From Synechococcus sp. MW101C3 (lineage in GTDB: Bacteria > Cyanobacteriota > Cyanobacteriia > PCC-6307 > Cyanobiaceae), in NCBI RefSeq assembly GCF_002252635.1, contig NZ_NQKX01000002.1, positions 1-64,000 on the forward strand: DNA of 64,000 nucleotides, in the 5' to 3' direction. Each line of letters opens with the position of its first letter. The first letter of the stretch is position 1. The position numbers and the translations under genes are program-made. The notes under the pieces were generated by a model. It did no database searches. It was not told the DNA's origin and was given only the letters and a program-made list of their open reading frames with translations. Below are positions 54,001 through 61,691 of this stretch, piece by piece.

Positions 54001-54474
54001 TCAGTAGCCCATGCCCAGCTCTTGGGCCTGAGCTGCCAACTCATCGAGGGCTGCGGCACGCTGCTGATCGATGGCGTGCTTGTACGCCATCAGGTCGGCC
54101 GTGCGAATGCGCCGATGGGTACCGACCTTGCGGAAAGGGATCTCCCCTTGCTCTAGGCGCTCGATCAGGAACGGCCGTGACACATTCAGGAGATCAGCGG
54201 CTTGCTGGGTCCTGAGCTCGGCGTGCACCGGAACCAGCGTGACGGCATTGCCCTTGGCCATCTGCACCAGGATTCCCTGCAGCAACTCCAGTGCCGCAAC
54301 CGGGATGGGGACGGACGCGTGCTGGCCACCTTCCAGATCCAGGGAGAGGCTGGCTTGACGCAGGCCAAGGCTGGTACGGAGGCAGGAGAGATCGCGCAGG
54401 CTTGCTTCTGCGGCCTTGGCCGCCTCAGCCGTGGGGATCACGGGCTCAATTGAACTGGGAAAAGCGACGGCCAT
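54001..54474 (-). CDS. excisionase-fold HTH antitoxin
   Basis: A 157-residue protein whose C-terminal half carries a MerR/excisionase-like helix-turn-helix: LRTQQAADLLNVSRPFLIERLEQGEIPFRKVGTHRRIRTADLMAYK. A Leu-rich N-terminal helix region precedes it. Location directly upstream of a PIN toxin gene, one base apart, identifies it as the antitoxin that binds its own promoter. The start at ATG 54474 is preferred because the longer upstream frame has no coding character. Confidence 0.88.
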   Translation of the reverse strand: MAVAFPSSIEPVIPTAEAAKAAEASLRDLSCLRTSLGLRQASLSLDLEGGQHASVPIPVAALELLQGILVQMAKGNAVTLVPVHAELRTQQAADLLNVSRPFLIERLEQGEIPFRKVGTHRRIRTADLMAYKHAIDQQRAAALDELAAQAQELGMGY

Positions 54475-54613
54475 GGACCAGGAGGAGGGGAAGGCCACTC
54501 GAACCTTAATCGAAATAAACGGAGCAAACGCAGCTTCCGCAAGAGCGTTGGGCTGGCGCGTCCTATTCCTGCTCAGATCTATGCATGGTCCGATTGTGTC
54601 CGGCTCCGCTTCT

Positions 54614-54988
54614 ATGCGCCTGCTGCTGCTCGCCGCGTTTGTGATGGCAACCGCGCTGATCCCGTTGCCCGCCCAAGCCGCGGGTGACACCCTGGGCCAA
54701 TCGGTGGAGCTGCTGCAGCGGTTTCCCTTTCGGCCCGACTGTGACGGCAACACCCAGGAGATCGTGGCCTGCCAGTGGCGCCAGCGGAATCAGGATGACG
54801 CCACGCTGCAGCGCCTGCTGAGTAGTACAGCCCTGCTGGAGCAATGGCGCGCCAGCCGCCGACGAGTCTGTGAGCTAGCCGCAACGAAGGCGGAGGGGGG
54901 CTCAATTCACCCCATCGTCTGGCTGAGCTGCGAGACCAGCGTCAATGCAGCATTGATCCAGCAGATCAGCCAGCCCCTGGTCCCCTGA
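54614..54988 (+). CDS. exported LprI/DUF1311-like small protein (cargo)
   Basis: A 124-residue protein with a clear signal peptide (MRLLLLAAFVMATALIPLPAQA). The mature part resembles the LprI N-terminal (DUF1311) family: DCDGNTQEIVACQWRQRNQDDATLQRLL, WRASRRRVCELAATKAEGGSIHPIVWLSCE, with four Cys that could form two disulfides. Some family members inhibit lysozyme. As cargo in a mobile element it might protect cell wall from phage or grazer lysozymes, but that is speculation. ATG 54581 is an alternative start. Confidence 0.75.
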   Translation: MRLLLLAAFVMATALIPLPAQAAGDTLGQSVELLQRFPFRPDCDGNTQEIVACQWRQRNQDDATLQRLLSSTALLEQWRASRRRVCELAATKAEGGSIHPIVWLSCETSVNAALIQQISQPLVP

Positions 54989-55002
54989 TCGGGCCTCGAC
55001 AT

Positions 55003-55242
55003 CTACAGGTGGCGGCGGCTCCAGCCTGTGATGGTTGCCTCCACGTTCTCCAGGTGCCACTGGAGCGGACCCCGACCCTGGGTGCAGCCCCAGCGGCGGT
55101 AGTGCTTGCCTGGTTGCAGTACCCCCCGCAGCCGCAGCTGGCGGAGGGTTTCGCGGCTCATTCCCAGGGCAGCACAGGCCTCTGCCGTGGTCACCCAGAC
55201 CCGGTCACGCCCATTTTTGGGAGGTGTCGTCTGTTTCTCCAT
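55003..55242 (-). CDS. small HTH DNA-binding protein
   Basis: A 79-residue protein: VWVTTAEACAALGMSRETLRQLRLRGVLQPGKHYRRWG is an excisionase/MerR-like helix-turn-helix with a wing; the end (PLQWHLENVEATITGWS) is a short helix. It is the last gene of the leftward regulator operon; its ATG shares one base with the BRO gene stop (TGATG). It probably serves as excisionase (directionality factor) or repressor of the element. Confidence 0.85.
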   Translation of the reverse strand: MEKQTTPPKNGRDRVWVTTAEACAALGMSRETLRQLRLRGVLQPGKHYRRWGCTQGRGPLQWHLENVEATITGWSRRHL

Positions 55243-56024
55243 CAGGCCAGCTCCTGCAGAACGTCGATCAGGGCGGGGTTCCAGAAGGTTTGGTAACTGC
55301 TGAGGCCACCGGGGCAGTAGGGCAGGGCCTCTGCCCACTGCAGGCCAGCATTGGTGAGCTCCCATTCCCCACGCTGGTTGCGGACCTGCAGCCCACAGGC
55401 GGCGAGGTGCTGGTTTGTTTCTTTGGTCTTCATGCTCAGCAACTGCCCGAGCCCCGTGGCATTGAGGGAGCAGATCGGTTTCTCCGTCGCCGGCAGTGCC
55501 CGCCGCAGGGTTTCGGTCGCCAGGCCAGTGTTCACTTCAATGCAGGTGAGTGTGGCGGCCATGGCGATGCCGAGCTTCACGCCGGGGAGCTGGGCCACTG
55601 CCTGACCGATCAGCAGCAAGGCGCTGACGCTGTCCTGCTTGTCAGGCTGTAGAGCCGCTTGGGCAGGAGCCATGCCGGGTATGGCGTAGTGACCGGTGCG
55701 GCGGAGGGTGGGGAGCACCTCATGTGTGACCCAGCGCTTGAAGCATCTGGCCTCAGGCTTGTGGCTGCCGAGCACCAGGTCGTAGAGCCCCGGCTCGTTG
55801 ATCAGACTCAGGCTGGGCGGATCGCCCGCGGAAGCACCCTCATTTGAAATGAGGGTCTTCTCGTCGGCATCGAGGCGGCTGAGAGCCTGGCTGACATTGC
55901 CAATGGCGAGGGTGGCGCAGACATTGGCGGCGACGAACCAGGGTTCGCCACGCTCGTCGGTGAAGACCCGGATCTGTTGTCTCTCGAACTCGAAGGGCAC
56001 TAGGGAGAAAGCGGTGTTGGTCAT
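55242..56024 (-). CDS. BRO-N domain antirepressor-like protein
   Basis: A 260-residue phage-type regulator. The N-terminal BRO domain (about 1-115) shows FEFERQQIRVFTDERGEPWFVAANVCATLAIGNVSQALSRLDADEKT, INEPGLYDLVLGSHKPEARCFKRWVTHEVLPTLRRTGHY. The C-terminal part contains LNATGLGQLLSMKTKETNQHLAACGLQVRNQRGEWELTNAG, a KilA-C/Phage-antirepressor-like second module. Start ATG 56024 overlaps the upstream small gene stop by 4 nt. Such proteins commonly switch lysogeny control in phages; here it may sense a helper phage. Confidence 0.9.
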   Translation of the reverse strand: MTNTAFSLVPFEFERQQIRVFTDERGEPWFVAANVCATLAIGNVSQALSRLDADEKTLISNEGASAGDPPSLSLINEPGLYDLVLGSHKPEARCFKRWVTHEVLPTLRRTGHYAIPGMAPAQAALQPDKQDSVSALLLIGQAVAQLPGVKLGIAMAATLTCIEVNTGLATETLRRALPATEKPICSLNATGLGQLLSMKTKETNQHLAACGLQVRNQRGEWELTNAGLQWAEALPYCPGGLSSYQTFWNPALIDVLQELA

Positions 56025-56326
56025 CGTTGTGAAATTGGTTTGAAGGACGGTGCCCAACCGGTGGTGGTGACCGCATCGGGGCGCAAGACGGCGTTGGTGC
56101 TGGACGGAATGAGCCGCGGCGGTATCGAGCCAGCGTTCACCAGTAGAAGGGTGCTCAGCTGTAAAACCAGGACCAGCAGCAGCAGCCGGTAGAGGTCCCG
56201 CAGGCTGCTGACGTGGACGGTGGTGGTGGGCCGGCGGGCGCGGCAAATGGTCGGCGGCTGGGGTTTTCCCCCCTGGGTCCGGCCGCCGCCACCAACACCG
56301 CCGCCGATGTTGAGGAGGTGTGTCAT
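56021..56326 (-). CDS. small single-span protein in the regulator operon
   Basis: A 101-residue frame from ATG 56326, whose first base coincides with the last of the preceding stop (TGATG) and whose stop overlaps the BRO start (ATGA). It has a Gly-rich N-terminus, a hydrophobic segment (LYRLLLLVLVLQLSTLLLVNAG) and a polar tail. The double coupling speaks for translation; the composition is unusual and no family is recognised. Confidence 0.55.
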   Translation of the reverse strand: MTHLLNIGGGVGGGGRTQGGKPQPPTICRARRPTTTVHVSSLRDLYRLLLLVLVLQLSTLLLVNAGSIPPRLIPSSTNAVLRPDAVTTTGWAPSFKPISQR

Positions 56327-56763
56327 CAGAAGGGCACCTCCTCAACATCGGCGGCCCAGCCCCTGGAGCCTGTGCCGGTGGACGCGCTGGCCGCGGGGTA
56401 GCCGTCGAGCTCGTTCAACCCATCGGTTGGATCGACCTGTTCGTAGGGCGCGAACTTCACGACCTGAGCGGTGCGCAGATGTGAGGGGAAGCCCTCCACA
56501 TCCACGTAAAGCGTCCTGCGCTTGCCGGTGTCGCCGGTGGTAGCGCTCACGAACTGGGGAGGGATACGACCACGGTCGATAGCCGCGCGCAAGGCCCGGG
56601 AGCTGGGGAAGTGGAGGGCCCTTGCTGCCTCTGCCAGGGGGAGCCAGGGGCTGCTGCTGAGTCTGGGCTTGAGCTCCAGACGCGCCTGAATCAGATGCAG
56701 CTGAGCACTGATCAGATCGAACAGCTGCTTGGTGTCGTCTGTGGCTGTCAGGGAAGGACGCAT
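56326..56763 (-). CDS. HTH-like protein, first gene of the regulator operon
   Basis: A 145-residue protein. The N-terminal helix (TKQLFDLISAQLHLIQARLEL) is followed by PWLPLAEAARALHFPSSRALRAAIDRGRIPPQFV, which looks like an excisionase-type HTH that reads DNA, then a KRRTLYVDVEGF strand, and a disordered acidic tail. It starts about 57 bp from the large palindrome at 56820-56874 and is a good candidate for the protein that binds there. Family not named. Confidence 0.7.
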   Translation of the reverse strand: MRPSLTATDDTKQLFDLISAQLHLIQARLELKPRLSSSPWLPLAEAARALHFPSSRALRAAIDRGRIPPQFVSATTGDTGKRRTLYVDVEGFPSHLRTAQVVKFAPYEQVDPTDGLNELDGYPAASASTGTGSRGWAADVEEVPF

Positions 56764-56819
56764 GGCAGATGAGTTGGCACAGACACATTTCAGCCCATTG
56801 GATTAACAGATGGAGGCAC

Positions 56820-56874
56820 TTAAACCGTGCAAACCGTGCGAGTTCAGCGGAACTGCACGGTTTGCACGGTTTAA
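56820..56874. promoter_or_regulatory. 55-bp palindrome built from AAACCGTGC repeats
   Basis: Two perfect 20-bp arms (56820-56839 and 56855-56874) in inverted orientation. Each arm contains AAACCGTGC twice in tandem, so four copies of a 9-mer are arranged as two direct plus two inverted. The 15-bp centre has its own inverted repeat (AGTTC 56841-56845, GAACT 56850-56854). It lies between the divergent regulator operon and the primase-helicase gene, so it is likely the master operator of the element; a replication-initiation site is the alternative. Confidence 0.8.
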
Positions 56875-56956
56875 GGGAGTGCACTATGGCTGGGTTCCGA
56901 TTCAAATAAATGGGCCACAGCGCGCTTCGCCGCGCCTCCTACACTTGTTGCCATTT

Positions 56957-57220
56957 ATGTCATGGCGAGCACTCTTTACTGCACATGGCCTGCTTGTTGA
57001 AGGGTGCAATCTGACGGGGGGCAGTAGCATGAAGGCTGCCGAACATTGTATGAGTTGGTGGATTAGCAGCTCCGCCTGGGCTGGTAATAACGGCGGTGAT
57101 CGGGGGCGTGATCGGCAGGTCGTTCCACTACTGAGTGGGTGGCACAGGTCGTTACCGCTGGATGGACCGTCACCGTTCATCAATGCCGCCGAAGGCACCG
57201 CCATCGGAGGGGCCCGCTGA
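56957..57220 (+). CDS. possible small leader gene coupled to the primase
   Basis: An 87-residue frame from ATG 56957 whose stop TGA shares its last base with the primase ATG (TGATG at 57218-57222), as in the regulator operon. The product lacks recognisable features and is rich in Gly/Ser/Arg. The junction is the only support; it may be chance. Confidence 0.3.
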   Translation: MSWRALFTAHGLLVEGCNLTGGSSMKAAEHCMSWWISSSAWAGNNGGDRGRDRQVVPLLSGWHRSLPLDGPSPFINAAEGTAIGGAR

Positions 57221-60200
57221 TGGACGACCTCAACCAGAGCAACGCGGCGGGACTGGGGGATGCCACCGTGCGGCCCACCACCGGGGTGGCAATAGCCGAG
57301 CTACCGCATGAGAGAGCAAGGCCAAGAGCCTCGTCGACCTGGTGGAGGGACATCGCCGTGGCCTTGCGGGTAGATGTGGAGGAGGAGGAGAAGACAAGGG
57401 AAGCGGAGAAATTCGGCCTCTGGATGGAGAAGTACATCCGCCTAGAGGAGTCGCTGCGGCACATCAAGTTGTTGGGTCTGAGGGATGACGAGGTGCGGTT
57501 CCGAACGGTGCCCGTCAACCCAGAACACAAAAGCCTCCGCCGCAACTTCAAAGGCGAGGAGGGCGATCGAGATATTGCTAAAACAATCGTGGAAGAGCTA
57601 GCGCCTCTGGTGATGAATGGTGCTGCTGCCTTTGTGCTGCCAAATCCTGGCGGCAACAAGAAAGCCGACATAACCGAGGTCAGATCGATCAGGGCTGAGT
57701 GGGACGACCAGCCAATCGAATGGCAGATCGAGGGGTGGAAGGTGTTAGGCCTGCCCAAGCCCACATTCCAGGTAGCCACTGGAGGGAAAAGCGTCCACAG
57801 CTACTGGGTGCTCACCGAGGGGGTAGATCCTTTGCGGGGGGAGCTGGCAGCACGCCGGGTGGTGAAGCGGGCCACGGATGCGGGCTTTCCCTCGGATCCG
57901 GCGGTGGTGGGCAGGTCGCAGCCGATGCGGCTGGCCGGATCGCTCTATATCGGCAAGCCCTCCAAGGAGGGGCAGCCGAAGAACCCGCTGGCGGGTAAGC
58001 CCATTGGCTATGCCCAGATTTTGGAAGGAGCGGATCCGGAGCGGCGTTACACAATTGAGGAGCTTGAGGCGGTGCTGCCGGAGCTCACCAAGGGCGAATC
58101 CGAGGAGGAGGGTCGGGTACGGGCCGCTGCAGGCCACGTGTCGCACTCAGGCGAAGAAGATCCCTGTCCGGTTTGTGGTCGGGATTCCGACGCCGATTGC
58201 ACGATCTTCGACAACCCAGATGGGGTGGTGGTGGTGTGCCATCGCGGGAAGAGCTTTAACCCGCCGACGGAACTGACCAAGGGTGATGTGATCGCCGGGA
58301 AGGTGGATCCTGCGACTCGGTGGGCGTACGCCGGGGAATCGGCCACGGGGAGCTGGGGACGACCGGCCGCGAAATTCAAGGAGGTGGGGCCGGAGGTGGC
58401 TCTGTTTAATGCCCGTCAGATGGAACAAGCCCTGACTGAGGCGCTGGCCACTCCGCGGCCGAAGCGAGATGAGGGGGCAGTGGCTTCGACTCCAGAGGAG
58501 GTGTCCACTCAAGAAGAAGCTCCTGCTCTAGGGGTCACCGGCAACCCCGACATCGATTGGAAGACGGCGGTTTACTGGGCGGAGAGCGAAGAGGATCGAG
58601 CCGCCCTAGGAGCAGCAGGTTTTGCCATCGCTGAAGGGATGGAGGGCAAGGACTTCCAGAGACGAACGGTGTTCCTGTGTTGGCCCAGCCGAGCGATGGT
58701 GAAAGTGCCACAGGCATTGAAGAAAGTCGCGGTGAAGTTTGCTGGCGTTGGTGGGGATCCTCGTCTGATTTACATGCCTTGTGAGGTGCCGCAGACCCGT
58801 GGTGGGTTGGACCCTGACGCGAGCGCGAACACACCGTCCAGCTTCCTCAAGCGACATGGGGGGAAGGAGCTGCTGCTGCTTGCAAGTCAGGCGGAGATGT
58901 GCTGCAAAAGAGATGAAGGCCGGCTGAAGTGGTGCTGGGATGGGTCACGCAAAAAGCCGAAGTTGCCGGTTCAGGTCACTATTGCAATGTCCGTTTTCAA
59001 GGATCAGTTCGTCGTTGATGGGCATGAGGAGCGCCTCTACGAATGGGAGGGTGATCACTGGTTGCCGTTGCCGGGAAAAGCGAGCACGGCGATTCAGCAG
59101 CCTCTGCAGCGGTGGGTGGCGGCGATGCAATGGAGCAACGATCTCACTCTTGACAGCAAGGCGAGGATCGGATTGGTCGCCGAGTTGCGCGATCACCCGA
59201 GTCGGCGGGCATTGTCTCTTGATCCGGTAGTTCAGCACGGGGTGCTGCCCATGCGAAATGGGGTTGTCAGGCTGTTGGATGGGGTGCTGCTGCCCCATGA
59301 CCGGAAGTACGGCAACACCTGGGTGCTGCCATACGAGTTCAGGCCGGACGAGCTGCCTGTGAAGATCCTCGCTTGCATCGAGCAGTTGCTGCCAAAGCCG
59401 CATCAGCAGCGGTTGTTTCGGGCGGCATGTGCAGCCGCGTTGCGGCGGCTGGGGGCTAAGGGCTTCGTGGAGCTGACCGGCGTCGGTGACTCCGGCAAGT
59501 CGGTGCTGGCGCGGCTGCTGGAAGCACTGGTTGGGAGGGAATGTACGGCCAGCAGTCAGCTCCATCTAATGGAGGACAGGAACCAGCGGTTCGAGACGTA
59601 TAAGGCGCGGGGTGCGGCGCTGCTGCAGTTTGCGGAGAGCCAGGACTATGCAGGACCGCTGGAGCGGCTGAAAGCCTTCACCGGGGGGGACTCCATCGTG
59701 GCTGAACGCAAGAACTCGACCGAGAAGTATGACTTCACCTTTCGCGGCTTGGTGCTGTTAGTGGGGAACTCAGCGGTCAAGGCGAAGGACGACTCTTCGG
59801 CGGTATTTAATCGAAGGAGGAGTATCCACCTTGATCAGCCTATCCCTGTGGCAGACCGGAGGGACATGTTGTCCTGGCGGGTTGATCACTGGGAAGGAGA
59901 GTTGGCGGACGAGCTGGGGGCCTTCGTGCCATGGGTGTTGGCCATGGATCCTCAGGAGGCAAGGGAGGCCATGGAGGAATCTGGGGGGCTGGCTGAGCTT
60001 GATGGGTTGCTGGATATGGAGCTGACTAACCCACTGGCGGATTGGGCGGAGCAGTATCTGATCTTCGATGACACTCCAGATGAGAAGGGGAAGTATCACG
60101 GGCTAAAGATCGGTACCATCACCTCCAGTGAGGGTTCCATGTTCGATGCGCCGAATCACAATATCTCGATGTTCGCTTACCCCGCCTACCGCGGCTGGAT

Positions 60201-60450
60201 GGAGGATTCTGGCCTCAAGGGCAAAGAGTTGGCTCTAAGCCGGTTCAAAACCGCGCTTGTGAGTCTGTTGCGTGATCGATTGGGGCTACCACTGCCGAAG
60301 GGTTCAATGAACGTGAGTCCTTACAGGACAGGGTATGGGGCACGGATCCCGATGCTGAGGATGCGGAACGGAAATGTGGACGCTGATGTCCCTGGAGTAA
60401 TTCGGTTTGCACTTCAGCGGAAGCTCGGCGGCCATTCGATGGAAGCGTAA
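57220..60450 (+). CDS. phage/satellite primase-SF3 helicase
   Basis: A 1,076-residue replication protein. N-terminal third (about 130-270): archaeo-eukaryotic primase-like features, RAEWDDQPIEWQIEGWKVLGLPKPTFQVATGGKSVHSYWVL and DPAVVGRSQPMRLAGSLYIGKP. A zinc-binding module (CPVCGRDSDADC...VVVCHRG, about 315-338). C-terminal half: a D5/P4-type superfamily 3 helicase with Walker A TGVGDSGKS (about 752-760), Walker B ALLQFAE (about 800), motif C LLVGNSA (about 846) and the arginine finger-like FNRRRS. It should melt and prime the element's own origin. The ATG at 57220 is preferred over 57139. Confidence 0.9.
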   Translation: MDDLNQSNAAGLGDATVRPTTGVAIAELPHERARPRASSTWWRDIAVALRVDVEEEEKTREAEKFGLWMEKYIRLEESLRHIKLLGLRDDEVRFRTVPVNPEHKSLRRNFKGEEGDRDIAKTIVEELAPLVMNGAAAFVLPNPGGNKKADITEVRSIRAEWDDQPIEWQIEGWKVLGLPKPTFQVATGGKSVHSYWVLTEGVDPLRGELAARRVVKRATDAGFPSDPAVVGRSQPMRLAGSLYIGKPSKEGQPKNPLAGKPIGYAQILEGADPERRYTIEELEAVLPELTKGESEEEGRVRAAAGHVSHSGEEDPCPVCGRDSDADCTIFDNPDGVVVVCHRGKSFNPPTELTKGDVIAGKVDPATRWAYAGESATGSWGRPAAKFKEVGPEVALFNARQMEQALTEALATPRPKRDEGAVASTPEEVSTQEEAPALGVTGNPDIDWKTAVYWAESEEDRAALGAAGFAIAEGMEGKDFQRRTVFLCWPSRAMVKVPQALKKVAVKFAGVGGDPRLIYMPCEVPQTRGGLDPDASANTPSSFLKRHGGKELLLLASQAEMCCKRDEGRLKWCWDGSRKKPKLPVQVTIAMSVFKDQFVVDGHEERLYEWEGDHWLPLPGKASTAIQQPLQRWVAAMQWSNDLTLDSKARIGLVAELRDHPSRRALSLDPVVQHGVLPMRNGVVRLLDGVLLPHDRKYGNTWVLPYEFRPDELPVKILACIEQLLPKPHQQRLFRAACAAALRRLGAKGFVELTGVGDSGKSVLARLLEALVGRECTASSQLHLMEDRNQRFETYKARGAALLQFAESQDYAGPLERLKAFTGGDSIVAERKNSTEKYDFTFRGLVLLVGNSAVKAKDDSSAVFNRRRSIHLDQPIPVADRRDMLSWRVDHWEGELADELGAFVPWVLAMDPQEAREAMEESGGLAELDGLLDMELTNPLADWAEQYLIFDDTPDEKGKYHGLKIGTITSSEGSMFDAPNHNISMFAYPAYRGWMEDSGLKGKELALSRFKTALVSLLRDRLGLPLPKGSMNVSPYRTGYGARIPMLRMRNGNVDADVPGVIRFALQRKLGGHSMEA

Positions 60451-60502
60451 CGGTGGCTCGAGCTGGAGGCAGCGATGGCAAGGAACCAGTCGGACCTAGG
60501 GG

Positions 60503-60776
60503 GTGACGGATCCCGGCAAGGGGAGATGGGTTCGTTATGTACTTGTGACGTTAAGAACCCAGTCGTGAACAGGGATGTGACGGATGTGACGCTTTTCTTC
60601 TATTGAGATTTTGATTGGGAAAGAAAGGGAGAGAAAGAAAGGGGGTTGGTGACGAGTATGTCTACCCCTGAGTGGGGCCGATGGAGTTGGGAATATCCAT
60701 CACATCCACCACACCCCCTGGTAGGCCTGGGTTTTTGACGTCACCTATCCGTCACGCCCCCGTCACCACCCATCAC
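60503..60776. repeat. GTGACG iteron array, candidate replication origin
   Basis: GTGACG occurs at 60503, 60545, 60577, 60586 and 60649 on the plus strand; the last two of the left group form the tandem 9-mer GATGTGACG (60574-60582, 60583-60591). The inverted form CGTCAC occurs at 60739, 60750 and 60761, exactly 11 bp apart, with CATCAC at 60771. A purine- and AT-rich tract (about 60592-60645) lies between the two groups. It begins 50 bp after the primase-helicase stop, where PICI-type elements carry their origin: two iteron sets around an AT-rich melting region. Confidence 0.7.
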
Positions 60777-61226
60777 GCTGCGCCCGGCTTCGCCCACTGC
60801 GGTGGCTTTAGGGGGCGCCCCCGGCGCAAGTGGCAAGGCGCCAAGCTGCCCTCACCTCAGGCGAGCGCATAGGTATCAAGCCACTTGGCAAGTGTTACAC
60901 GAAACCCTTGCGTGCCGCTCCTGTGTCCGCTCATTGCAGACTCTGGTGCCCTCACGCTTCCTGGGTTTGGCCAAGAAGATAGGCGGCCTTACAAGGCGGC
61001 AGTAAACTTAACTATCAGATGCTGGTTCCCCGCGTGGTCTTTAAGCGCCTGGAGCCCTGGCAAGTCTCCCGCATCCGCCTCAGCCCTCATACTTCATCCA
61101 GATCGGCCAGTGGGCTGAGTCAGGAGCGGTTGGCGGAAGCAGAAGGCACGAGATGGCCGTAGTGGATGTCGCCACTGCTGGAAGGCCCGCCAAAACTGAC
61201 GAAATCCAACTCGAACAGAAGCTGCA
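60777..61226. other. 450-bp gap between ori-like region and terS
   Basis: No gene recognised. Short plus-strand frames exist but have no features. The last 100 bp should hold the promoter of the TerS-like gene. Confidence 0.45.
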
Positions 61227-61691
61227 ATGACCTCAGCAACCCTGAAACCCAGGCAAAGGAAGGCCGTTTTGATGACGGCTGAGGGGATGCAGCTGCGTGA
61301 AATTGCGCAGGAGCTGGGTATTGGCTACACGACGCTGCTGTCATGGGGGCGGAACCCTGCGTATGTGCGAGCGGTTGATGAGGCCTTGCAGCACATTGAA
61401 TCTGAGGCAACGAAGGAGTTGCAGCAGGGCTACGGAGATGCGGTTCAAAAAGCCAGAGAGCTGCTGCAGTCACAATCCGAATCGATTGCTTTAGGGGCTG
61501 CAAAGCTGATTATTAACACCATGAACCATGTGGTCGAGCGTCGTGAGTCTGCTACTCGGTGGGCAGAACTATCGCAGCAGATTGAGGGCTTAGAGAAGCG
61601 TCTGGCACGCAACGAGGTCATGGCCTCGGCGCATGACGTGGACCTGGGCGAAAGGGCGATAGAAGCGCACAGCATTGCTAGTCGGGGATAG
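61227..61691 (+). CDS. TerS-like HTH protein (small terminase candidate)
   Basis: A 154-residue protein. The N-terminus is a helix-turn-helix of the kind in phage small terminases (TLKPRQRKAVLMTAEGMQLREIAQELGIGYTTLLSWGRNPAYVRAVDEAL), followed by a long alpha-helical, partly coiled-coil segment (IESEATKELQQGYGDAVQKARELL...) and a C-terminal helix (WAELSQQIEGLEKRLARNEV). That layout (HTH plus oligomerisation helices) fits TerS, which chooses the DNA to be packaged. No large terminase is present, so it would act on a helper phage's packaging machine. A plain regulator is the alternative. Confidence 0.65.
   Translation: MTSATLKPRQRKAVLMTAEGMQLREIAQELGIGYTTLLSWGRNPAYVRAVDEALQHIESEATKELQQGYGDAVQKARELLQSQSESIALGAAKLIINTMNHVVERRESATRWAELSQQIEGLEKRLARNEVMASAHDVDLGERAIEAHSIASRG

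Noticed and set aside
56342-56905. 187-codon minus-strand frame over the palindrome
   Set aside because: Its N-terminal KPCKPC/ARFARFK repeats are only the translation of the inverted 9-mers; the 145-residue frame on the same strand is better supported and properly coupled to its neighbours.
56764-61226. CRISPR array
   Set aside because: The repeats here are short iterons and a palindrome, without regular 30-40 bp spacers; no cas genes are seen anywhere in the window.
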